Position numbers and translations under genes: made by a program. Below, piece by piece: positions 23,818-31,643 of a stretch of DNA of 32,457 bases. This DNA is from JANLQB01 sp043735935 (GTDB lineage Bacteria > Verrucomicrobiota > Verrucomicrobiia > Chthoniobacterales > Chthoniobacteraceae), in the NCBI GenBank assembly GCA_043735935.1, contig JAYTDO010000300.1:1-32457 (forward strand), read 5' to 3'. Under the pieces are notes generated by a model that worked only from the letters and a program-made list of their open reading frames with translations, was not told where the DNA came from and made no database searches. Each line of letters opens with the position of its first letter. The first letter of the stretch is position 1.

Positions 23818-24600
23818 ATGAAATGTCACACACACTCCACGCTTCGTTCCAAGGGCTTTACGCTCATGGAAATCCTCGTTGTTATCGCGATCATCCTTGT
23901 GCTCGCCGCGATCGCGTTCCCGGTATACGCGCAGGTGCAGAGCCGTGCGAATAAGGCGGCGGCGTTGAACAACATGCGCCAACTCGGTGCGGCTGCGGGA
24001 AGTTTTTCATCGCAAAACGATGGGATGCTTCCTGCCGAAGACGCGAAAGGGTCGGATAGCTGGGCTACGGCGGCCGCGCCGGAAAATGCGAAAACTTGGT
24101 ATAATTCGCTGCCGACGATTCTCGGATTGAAAGGAGTCGGCCAATACATCTCCAATCCCCAAGCGTATTATACGAAGGAGAATATTTTATTTCTGCCGGG
24201 CGCAAAATATCCTGAAACAGACAAGAAGTTGGCGTCCCCATTGTTTGCGATTGCGATTAATACCAAGCTTCAGCGGACCGACAAAACGACCGGCGAAAAA
24301 GCGTCGGTACGTCTGAGCCAAATCACGGAACCGTCCCGGACGGTGCTTTTTCTGGAACAGGGAATCAAAGGAGAGCCGAAGGCGATGGCGCAGCAAAAGG
24401 CTTACGACGGGAGTCCGAAGGGGAGTGCGAAGTCGTTTGTCGCGCGGTACAATGGGTTCGGAGTCATCACGTTTGTGGACGGCCACGCTGAGGTCGTAGA
24501 AGGCAAAGACATCTTGTTGGACAACGGGTCGCTCAAGTTTCCGTTGGACCCGGGCGACATCATCTGGGGTCGCTCGCGCGAAGAAGATCCGAACAAATGA
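23818..24600 (+). CDS. Type II secretion/pilus-like pseudopilin (prepilin N-terminal methylation site)
   Basis: This 260-residue protein has a class III signal: a basic leader, then G13|FTLME18 and a hydrophobic helix (ILVVIAIILVLAAIAFPVYA). The cleavage Gly and Glu at mature position 5 are intact. The C-terminal globular domain ends with FGVITFVDGHAEVV, the F-x-DGH-x-x element common in the large pseudopilin families of Verrucomicrobia and Planctomycetes. Such proteins are numerous there and their assembly into pili or a secretion pseudopilus is mostly untested. Its place between DUF4956 and the giant CotH protein may mean it helps export or display that protein. A 6-bp inverted repeat follows its stop codon closely. 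Confidence 0.87.
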   Translation: MKCHTHSTLRSKGFTLMEILVVIAIILVLAAIAFPVYAQVQSRANKAAALNNMRQLGAAAGSFSSQNDGMLPAEDAKGSDSWATAAAPENAKTWYNSLPTILGLKGVGQYISNPQAYYTKENILFLPGAKYPETDKKLASPLFAIAINTKLQRTDKTTGEKASVRLSQITEPSRTVLFLEQGIKGEPKAMAQQKAYDGSPKGSAKSFVARYNGFGVITFVDGHAEVVEGKDILLDNGSLKFPLDPGDIIWGRSREEDPNK

Positions 24601-24723
24601 CGGAGCCGGGTTCGCCTGAACGAACCGTCATCCGATAAAAATTTGCGGCAGGCGCGGTTGCGGCTACGTTGGTGCCTGTCAGAATCGCCCGCCAGGGAAA
24701 CTTGGCAATTCCCCCGAAGTCCC
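24601..24723 (+). other. Gap with inverted repeats before the CotH/lamin-tail gene
   Basis: The gap carries GGTTCG-N6-CGAACC (24609-24626), eight bases after the pseudopilin stop, and a second possible stem CAGGC/GCCTG (24649-24653 with 24674-24678). No T-tract follows the first, so it may be a weak terminator or an operator. GATAAA at 24634 could be a -10 box giving the CotH gene its own promoter. A TTG at 24643 would open the frame earlier but gives no signal peptide. Confidence 0.35.
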
Positions 24724-27700
24724 TTGATCCAATTACGTACTACCGTCGCTGCAGCCGCCGCCGCGTTCACTTTTTTAGTCGCCGCGGACGCGCAGGTCGT
24801 CATCAACGAAATCCATTATCACCCGGTTGAAAGGCCGAAGTTCGATTCGGCGGGGAATGCCATCTACGGCGATACGCTCCTCGCGGCCAACCTGAGCAGC
24901 GACGTTCATGAATTCGTCGAACTTTACAATCCGACGGCAGCGACGGTCGATATTGGAGGTTGGAAGTTAGGAGGTGGAATCGGCTTCACCTTCGCTCCGG
25001 GGACGACGATTGCTGCGGGTGGGTACAAGGTGATCGCCCGGGACGTGACGCGCATTCAAGGCGTTTACGGGATTTCGGGTGTCCTTGGTCCGTACTCAGG
25101 CACGCTTGGAAACGGGGGAGATGCCGTGAAGCTGACGAACGCTTCGACTGGGACGGTCGATTCCGTGAGTTATTCGTCGAGTTTCCCTTGGGCGATCACG
25201 GCGAACGCGCTGGGTTCTGACGACGATTTTTCGGGCCTGAATTCGAATTCGTATCAATACAAGGGCCGCTCGCTCCAGCGCGTCAGTGCGACGACGCCTT
25301 CGAGTGACCCTGCAAACTGGCTCGCGGTCCGACCGCTACTCGGTGCGACCACCTTTGCAGACCTTCCGACGCCGGGCGCGGCGAATATTGTCACACGCAC
25401 CGTTCCGAAGCCGGTCGTCCTGGGCATTTCGGCGCTCCAGAATACGGATAACGCGTCGACGATCCGCGCGGCGGTGCAGGTGAAAATCAGGGTGACCTTT
25501 TCGAGTACGACGTCGCTGTCGAACATCGTGGTCGAGTATTTTCTCGATAACATGAATGCGTTTGGTGAAACGCGTCAGACGGTCGCGATGACTGCCTTGG
25601 GAAATAATCAGTATTCGGCAATCCTGCCCGGGCAGATCGATCGGAGCATCGTGCGGTATCGGATCAAGGCGGACCGGGGCGAAGGCTCCGAACTGGTGTG
25701 CCCGCGTCCGGACGATCCCGCGGTGGTCCAGGTCGGCGCGCCGACCTACCCATCCACACCGGCGGCGCCGAATGCCGCGAACAAGGTGCCCGCGCCGCGC
25801 GAGGCGTGGTACGCCTATTTCGTTTCGCCGGTCCGGAGTTCGGCCAAACCCATCGTGGAACTCATCGTGCCGACCGACGGGACGACGGTGGACGATACAG
25901 CGACGAATAACACGACGCAGTTCAACGGCATCAATGGTTTTCAGGCAATGGCTTTCGACTGCAAAGGCTCGCCGAAGAGGACGACGGCTGAGAACACCGC
26001 CAGCAGCTATCCGCGCGAAACGCCTTATCTTTTGTCGAGCGATCGGATGTGGAACGACGTCGTTCCTGGGGTCTTTGTCTCGAACGGCGAGATCCGCGAT
26101 ATCCAAGTCCGGATGCACGGCAGTCGTTGGAATCGGCGTCCGTCTCGCAAGTCTTTCAAGGTCTTCTTTCCCGAGTATCAGCCATACATCGACGGCGCGG
26201 GTAATCCGGTGACGTCGATCTTTGAGACTGACAAGAACGACATGTTCATGACGGCGCACGGCCTGCACCAACTCGCTGGTCTGCCGCTTTCCACCGTGCG
26301 ATACGTGGATTGGTATTTTAACAACGACAGCGTCATCACCCGCCTTGAGCAGGGGGAATACAACGGGGAATTACTCGACTCGTATCACGCGAAAATGCAG
26401 CGCTTGAACCCCGGTTCAATCAAGGAAAAGACCGGGGAATTGTACAAATCCACGGGTTTTATCAGCACGCCGAATACGATCGGTGAGGGACCCTACGGTA
26501 ACGGCAACTGCTGGCGCCTGCCTGCCGCTGGATTTTGGACCGAACTCCAGCGGTTCGACTATACGTTTGCGCTGCAAAATCACACATGGAAGGGCGCCAA
26601 GCCCATGAAGGACTTGATCAACGGCATGTGGGACGCCCGTGGCGATAGCATCACCTCCACTGCGACGACGACTTCGACTCCGAATGTCCCGAATACGAAG
26701 GCGTGGTTCGATGCGAACTGGGACGTCGACACGGAGTTGACGTCGCTGGCGCTGGCAAACTGGATGGCGCCTTGGGACGATGCCACGCAGAACCACTATT
26801 TTTGGCGGCGCGTGAGCGGGAAATGGTTGCGGATTTTGTGGGATTTTGACTCGATGTATGGGACGGGAGCCGGAAATGTCGCCACCGTTTCCATTTACCA
26901 CGGAGAAGTTGGGGACGGTTCGAACAATTTCCGCGGACCGCACTTCGTGGTCGACTCGTTTCTGAAGTCTTACCGCACGCAGTTTAATCAGCGGATGTGG
27001 TACCTGAATAACACCCTTCTCGACCCCGAGAATCTGCAGGCCCTCACCTATAAGAATTCGAGTGGCACTGCGGTCACGTTTTACTCGTTCATTAATGCTC
27101 AATCGGGCGGCTATTCATTGAACCGATTCTCGTACGTCAATTCGACGGTCGCCCTTGGCACATTCTACAAACCGACGCGCCCCACCAATACGGCGCCGAC
27201 CAACGGTGCGGCGGTATTGCCGGGCGGGACAGGATCGAGTTTTACCGGCTCGAGCTACGGCTACAACGCGGCTTACACGCACACGGCGGCCCCGTCCACG
27301 AGTCCGCACACATCGTCGAAATGGGAGGTGCGTACATCGGCCGGGAACTACGACGATCCCGCCTACATCACCACGACCGTTTCGCCAAACCTGACGACGC
27401 TCGCGATCCCTTTCGCTCAGCTCGCCTACGGACAAACGTATTTTTGGCGTGTGACCTATTTGGACACGGATGGGCATCCCTCGATCACGTCGGCGGAAAC
27501 CTCGTTTTCGTTCGGGCCGACATCCGTCGCTGGGGGGAATATCGTGCTTAATGAAATCATGGCCGACAACCGCGATGCGGTGGCCAATGGGACTACTTTC
27601 CCCGATTACGTCGAGCTGAAGAATACGACCGGTGCATTGATCGACATCACCGGATGGAACCTGACCGACGATGAGTTGGTCCCCGGAAAATACGCCTTTC

Positions 27701-29796
27701 CAGCCGGGACGAACGTTCCCGCGAACGGGTATCTCGTTGTTTGGTGCGACAGCGCGGTGACCGCTCCGGGCCTCCACTCAGGCTTCAAGATCAACAGTGC
27801 CGGACAGCGGGTCATCCTGATCCAAAACGGCACGGTTCGCGATGCGATCACGTTTGGGCTGCAGGCCCCAAATCTGCCGATCGGCAGGATTGCGGACGGC
27901 ACGGGTGCATGGACGCTCGTGAACCCCAGCGCCGGAGCCACCAACACCGCCAAGGCCTTTAGCAGCGCGGGCGCGGGCCTGACGGTCAATGAGTGGATGG
28001 CCGATCCGTTTTCGGGTGATGATTGGTTCGAGATATACAACCCCGATCCCGTCAACCCGATCAGCCTCGCCGGGATGTACCTGAGCGATACTCCGGCCAC
28101 GCCGAAACTCACACAGATCCCGCCGCTGTCCTTCATCGGACCAAAGGACTTTACGAAGTTCAACGCGGACGGGACGACCGTTGGGTTTAACAGCGTGAAC
28201 TTCAAACTTGCAGGCGACGGCGACTACACGCTCCTGACCGCCGCGGACGGAGTCACGAGCCTCAATCTCGTCACGTTCAGCCTGCAATCTCCGAACGTCT
28301 CCCAGGGCCGGTTCCCCGACGGAGCGGCGACGTTTGCGTCGTTTCCCCAGTCTCCGTCCCCGAGTCGGAGCAATTATCTTCCCGCGGCGATCGTGATCAA
28401 CGAAGCGCTGACCAATTCCTCCACTCCATTTGAAGATGCCATCGAGTTGTATAACCCGACTGCGGCCGCGGTGACTATTGGCGGTTGGTGGCTGAGTGAC
28501 GACCGGTCCAATATCCTCAAGTATCAAATCCCCCCGGGCACTACGATCGCTGCAGGCGGCCACAAGGTCTTTTACGAAAATCAATTCAACCCAACACCAG
28601 GGGTCGGAAACAGCTTCTCGTTAAGTTCGTTGGGCGACGAAATTATTCTGAGTGCCGTCGACGGAAGCAGTGCGCTGACCGGCTATCGTTCGCAGGTGAG
28701 CTTCGGTCCCGCGGCGAACGGGGTCTCGTTCGGGCGCGTCCTGACGGGCAATCCAGCCGGGTCCATCACTCCGGAGTTTTGGCCTCTCGTCGCCCGCACG
28801 TTTGGCCAGGACGTCCCGCCGGACGTGGCCACTTTCCGGACGGGCCTCGGTGCCATGAACGCGCAACCGAAAACCGAGCCCGTGATCATTAATGAAGTGA
28901 TGTATCACCCGATCGATTTTTCGGGTGGTGTCGACAATGCGCGGGACGAATTCATCGAACTGCACAACATCACCACCAGCCCGGTCAACATCGGCGGGTG
29001 GAGCCTCCAGGCAGACGTTGCGTTTACTTTTGCGTCTGGCGCGATCATTCAGCCGGGCGACTACATCGTTGTGGTCTCGTTCAATCCGGCGACCGATCCG
29101 ATCTCGCTCGCGGCGTTCCGCGCAGTGTACGGTCTCACGCCGAGCACGGTGATCTACGGTCCGTACGCCCCGCGCCTTTCCAACAGCACCGAGGCCATCG
29201 AACTCGCGTATCCCGGCCCGCCGGTGGGCATCGAGAATCCGTTCATCGTGGTTGATAAAGTCGAATTCGCCGACGCCGCCCCTTGGCCGGCGACTCCCGA
29301 TGGCAATGGTCCGTCCCTGCAACGTAGCAGCCGTACGGTGATCGGAAACGATCCGGCAAATTGGATTGGCGCCACCGCGACGCCGGGGAGCGTGAACAGC
29401 GCTCAGGCGCCGATCCTGGATAGTGATGGCGATGGAATGAGCGACGCATGGGAAATTGCGAATGGCTTTGACCGTTGGAATGCGGCGGACGCCACCGGCG
29501 ACGCCGACGGCGACGGGCGCAGCAACCTGGCAGAATTCGTCGCTGGCACGGACCCGCGCAATGCCGCGAGCAACTTCGACTCGACCGTTTCGAAAACGGT
29601 AGGCGGATTCGTGATCCGATTCACAGCGCAGGCCAATAAGAGCTACTCCGTGCTGGTGCGCGACAGCCTGACGGTCGGATCGTGGACGAAACTCACCGAC
29701 GTCGCTCCCCAAGGCAGCGCGACGCAGATCGATATCACGGACACGACGTCAGCGCCGCAGCGATTCTACCGGGTGGTGACGCCGAGCGCGCCGTAG
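24724..29796 (+). CDS. Giant secreted CotH-kinase protein with five lamin-tail domains
   Basis: This protein is about 1690 residues from the TTG at 24724, which gives a signal peptide ending ADA|Q at residue 23. Layout: lamin-tail domain 1 (25-220), a CotH domain (about 370-800), a fibronectin-like beta domain (820-935), lamin-tail domains 2 (938-1075), 3 (1085-1215), 4 (1222-1370) and 5 (1386-1560), then DSDGDGMSDAWE (from 1565), SNLAEFVAGTDP and a small C-terminal beta region. CotH kinase residues appear intact: K476/K479 in RKSFK, D685-D-x3-N690, and W706-DFD709. CotH proteins are atypical kinases; Bacillus CotH phosphorylates spore-coat proteins. The lamin-tail domains are probably adhesive or scaffolding. 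No PEP-CTERM or sortase anchor is seen. The TTG start is uncertain. Placement after VTC and DUF4956 suggests a shared phosphate-based surface function. Confidence 0.85.
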   Translation: MIQLRTTVAAAAAAFTFLVAADAQVVINEIHYHPVERPKFDSAGNAIYGDTLLAANLSSDVHEFVELYNPTAATVDIGGWKLGGGIGFTFAPGTTIAAGGYKVIARDVTRIQGVYGISGVLGPYSGTLGNGGDAVKLTNASTGTVDSVSYSSSFPWAITANALGSDDDFSGLNSNSYQYKGRSLQRVSATTPSSDPANWLAVRPLLGATTFADLPTPGAANIVTRTVPKPVVLGISALQNTDNASTIRAAVQVKIRVTFSSTTSLSNIVVEYFLDNMNAFGETRQTVAMTALGNNQYSAILPGQIDRSIVRYRIKADRGEGSELVCPRPDDPAVVQVGAPTYPSTPAAPNAANKVPAPREAWYAYFVSPVRSSAKPIVELIVPTDGTTVDDTATNNTTQFNGINGFQAMAFDCKGSPKRTTAENTASSYPRETPYLLSSDRMWNDVVPGVFVSNGEIRDIQVRMHGSRWNRRPSRKSFKVFFPEYQPYIDGAGNPVTSIFETDKNDMFMTAHGLHQLAGLPLSTVRYVDWYFNNDSVITRLEQGEYNGELLDSYHAKMQRLNPGSIKEKTGELYKSTGFISTPNTIGEGPYGNGNCWRLPAAGFWTELQRFDYTFALQNHTWKGAKPMKDLINGMWDARGDSITSTATTTSTPNVPNTKAWFDANWDVDTELTSLALANWMAPWDDATQNHYFWRRVSGKWLRILWDFDSMYGTGAGNVATVSIYHGEVGDGSNNFRGPHFVVDSFLKSYRTQFNQRMWYLNNTLLDPENLQALTYKNSSGTAVTFYSFINAQSGGYSLNRFSYVNSTVALGTFYKPTRPTNTAPTNGAAVLPGGTGSSFTGSSYGYNAAYTHTAAPSTSPHTSSKWEVRTSAGNYDDPAYITTTVSPNLTTLAIPFAQLAYGQTYFWRVTYLDTDGHPSITSAETSFSFGPTSVAGGNIVLNEIMADNRDAVANGTTFPDYVELKNTTGALIDITGWNLTDDELVPGKYAFPAGTNVPANGYLVVWCDSAVTAPGLHSGFKINSAGQRVILIQNGTVRDAITFGLQAPNLPIGRIADGTGAWTLVNPSAGATNTAKAFSSAGAGLTVNEWMADPFSGDDWFEIYNPDPVNPISLAGMYLSDTPATPKLTQIPPLSFIGPKDFTKFNADGTTVGFNSVNFKLAGDGDYTLLTAADGVTSLNLVTFSLQSPNVSQGRFPDGAATFASFPQSPSPSRSNYLPAAIVINEALTNSSTPFEDAIELYNPTAAAVTIGGWWLSDDRSNILKYQIPPGTTIAAGGHKVFYENQFNPTPGVGNSFSLSSLGDEIILSAVDGSSALTGYRSQVSFGPAANGVSFGRVLTGNPAGSITPEFWPLVARTFGQDVPPDVATFRTGLGAMNAQPKTEPVIINEVMYHPIDFSGGVDNARDEFIELHNITTSPVNIGGWSLQADVAFTFASGAIIQPGDYIVVVSFNPATDPISLAAFRAVYGLTPSTVIYGPYAPRLSNSTEAIELAYPGPPVGIENPFIVVDKVEFADAAPWPATPDGNGPSLQRSSRTVIGNDPANWIGATATPGSVNSAQAPILDSDGDGMSDAWEIANGFDRWNAADATGDADGDGRSNLAEFVAGTDPRNAASNFDSTVSKTVGGFVIRFTAQANKSYSVLVRDSLTVGSWTKLTDVAPQGSATQIDITDTTSAPQRFYRVVTPSAP

Positions 29797-29841
29797 TACG
29801 GCGTCGGCGCGGTTCAGCGCCATGCTTGGTCGCGCCGCTAC
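29793..29841. terminator. Hairpin between convergent genes, possible bidirectional terminator
   Basis: GTAG-(TA bulge)-CGGCG (29793-29803) pairs with CGCCGCTAC (29833-29841), and a perfect inner GGCGC-GGTTCA-GCGCC hairpin sits at 29806-29821. The structure fills the gap between two convergent genes, where a shared terminator is expected. There is no T-tract on either strand. Confidence 0.35.
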
Positions 29842-30647
29842 TTGTAGACGTTGACTTCAAAGCCGAAGAGTTTCCAATTCGGCAGTTCGTACAGATACTT
29901 TTGCAAGAATTGGACTCGATGTGGTTTCGTTGGGAACGATCCGGTGACGATCAGCATGCCTTCCGTGTTGATGTGGGCTGCTTCGTCTAAGATCAGTTCC
30001 ACATCCTGAGTTTCCGCGAGACTCTCGCCTGCAGTGACGAACGGTTGAAAGACCCTGCTGAGTTGCCCGAGCGTGAGTTGCTTCTGCCATGCCGCCGATA
30101 CGTTTGCGTAAAAGTCGTCAAATAAGCCTGTCTTGACGGCTTCGCTAAACCGTTTCATCGAGTCGCGGCTCAACTGGCGAATCTCGGGCTCTGTCGGGAC
30201 GGATTGGTTCACCGGGTTGGTGAAAGCGGCGCCTTTTCCGATGAGGCTAAAACGGTTTTTGGTGACGCCGGATTCAGAGTTTCGCGGAGATTTGAGCGAG
30301 AAGACGCGCCACCGTCCGCCTTCGTCGTTTAGCGTGACGACGAGCGGGACCGAACGTCCCCCTTGCGTGGTGATGTCCACGCGGAACTTCGCCGACCGCT
30401 TGGTCAATTCCGGAGCGCTCACGTTCGCCGCAGTGTATCCGGGCAATTCCATTTCTTTTACCGTGGCGGCGAAGAGATCCGCAGTTTGCTGGGCCTGAAA
30501 TGCGAACGCCGCGTTCGCGTAGGCGGCGGCGGTGTTGCCGACCCGCACCAACTCGAAAAATTGGAGCGCAGCCGTCTCGGGGTTGTCGCGCCTACTGCAG
30601 CCCGCGACCGCGAGGATGAGAACGAGCGCGTGTCTGGGGGGGATCAC
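29838..30647 (-). CDS. Lipoprotein of unknown function
   Basis: This 269-residue protein has a lipobox: a short hydrophobic segment (ALVLILAVAG) then Cys17 followed by Ser-Arg-Arg, so it should be lipid-anchored, and Arg at +3 would not act as an inner-membrane retention signal. The start is the GTG at 30647, overlapping the nadA stop (GTGA); the frame is open further upstream but lacks a leader there. The first half of the mature part (NPETAALQFFELVRVGNTAAAYANA) looks like an NTF2-like start, with a beta segment RSVPLVVTLNDEGGRWRVFSL around 110-130. The second half (about 165-269) may be a repeat of the same fold ending in WKLFGFEVNVYK. I do not recognise a specific family and no enzyme motif is seen. 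Confidence 0.75.
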   Translation of the reverse strand: MIPPRHALVLILAVAGCSRRDNPETAALQFFELVRVGNTAAAYANAAFAFQAQQTADLFAATVKEMELPGYTAANVSAPELTKRSAKFRVDITTQGGRSVPLVVTLNDEGGRWRVFSLKSPRNSESGVTKNRFSLIGKGAAFTNPVNQSVPTEPEIRQLSRDSMKRFSEAVKTGLFDDFYANVSAAWQKQLTLGQLSRVFQPFVTAGESLAETQDVELILDEAAHINTEGMLIVTGSFPTKPHRVQFLQKYLYELPNWKLFGFEVNVYK

Positions 30648-31582
30648 TTGCTCAGTTCCAGCATTCTCCGAATCGGCTTCTCCGCGCGGGCGCGGATCGC
30701 TTCGGGGATGAGGATCTCTGGCTCTAGCTTGAGCAGGCAGTCGTGCAGCTTTTCGAGCGTATTCATCTTCATGAAACGACAATCGGCGCACGCGCACTGG
30801 TCGGTCGGCCCGGCGATGAATGTCTTGTTGGGCATCTCGCGCCGCAGGCGGTGCAGCATCCCCGATTCAGTGACGATGACGAACGCTTTCGCAGGCGAGG
30901 TCTTGCAATACGTGATCATCTTTTCGGTCGAGCAGACCTCGTCTGCGAGCAGGCGCACCGCGAAGGTGCATTCGGGATGCGCCACCACCGGGGCGTCCGG
31001 CCATTCTGCGCGAATCCTTTCGATCGACGCGCGTGTGAACTCCACATGCACATAACAGTTGCCCTTCCAAAGTTCCATCGGGCGTCCCGTCTTCTCCATC
31101 ACCCACGCCCCGAGGTTTTGGTCCGGCACGAAAAGGATGTTCCGGTCGGTCGGCGCCGCCTCCACGATTCTCTGCGCGTTGCCGCTGGTGCAGATGACAT
31201 CGCTGAGCGCCTTCACGCCGGCGCTGCAATTGATGTAGGCGATGACGTAATAATTCCGCTCCGAATGCTCTTTGAGGTAGGCGTCGAGTTTGTCGGCCGG
31301 GCACGAATCGCTGAGCGAACAACCGGCGTCCATGTCCGGGATCACGACCCGTTTTCTGGGGTTCAAAATCTTCGCGGTTTCGCCCATGAAATGGACTCCG
31401 CAAAAGGCGATCACGTCGGCGTCCGTCGCGGCGGCCTGGTAGCTGAGGCCGAGCGAATCGCCGACGTAATCGGCGAGTTCCTGGATTTCCTTGATCTGGT
31501 AGTTGTGCGCGAGGATGACGGCGTTGCGTTCGCGTTTCAGGTTCAGGATGTCTTCGACAAGGTCGACTCCGAGAGAGGTCAT
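30644..31582 (-). CDS. nadA: Quinolinate synthase NadA
   Basis: This 312-residue enzyme condenses iminoaspartate with dihydroxyacetone phosphate to quinolinate in de novo NAD synthesis, using a [4Fe-4S] cluster. It starts with the typical ILAHNYQ and ADYVGDSLGLS segments. Likely cluster ligands are Cys88 (DAGCSL), Cys176 (GNCYVH) and one cysteine of C263-A-C-A-D-C268. The substrate motifs CTSGNA (131) and HPEC (202-205) are intact. It follows the ABC permease gene by 61 bases, and its stop overlaps the lipoprotein start. No nadB or nadC is in the window. Function is certain. Confidence 0.95.
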   Translation of the reverse strand: MTSLGVDLVEDILNLKRERNAVILAHNYQIKEIQELADYVGDSLGLSYQAAATDADVIAFCGVHFMGETAKILNPRKRVVIPDMDAGCSLSDSCPADKLDAYLKEHSERNYYVIAYINCSAGVKALSDVICTSGNAQRIVEAAPTDRNILFVPDQNLGAWVMEKTGRPMELWKGNCYVHVEFTRASIERIRAEWPDAPVVAHPECTFAVRLLADEVCSTEKMITYCKTSPAKAFVIVTESGMLHRLRREMPNKTFIAGPTDQCACADCRFMKMNTLEKLHDCLLKLEPEILIPEAIRARAEKPIRRMLELSK

Positions 31583-31643
31583 GGTGGCAACGTCGCCGCG
31601 CGGGCTTCGATTTTCACGGAGATTTTTCCTCGATCGCGGCGGG

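Noticed and set aside
28621..29712. A 363-codon minus-strand frame inside the CotH/lamin-tail gene
   Set aside because: The translation is Arg/His/Asp-rich and repetitive with no motif; the opposite strand carries clear lamin-tail domains throughout.
24724..29796. Lamin-tail copies as a DNA tandem repeat
   Set aside because: The similarity is at protein level; the DNA of the copies has diverged at most third positions and spacing is irregular.
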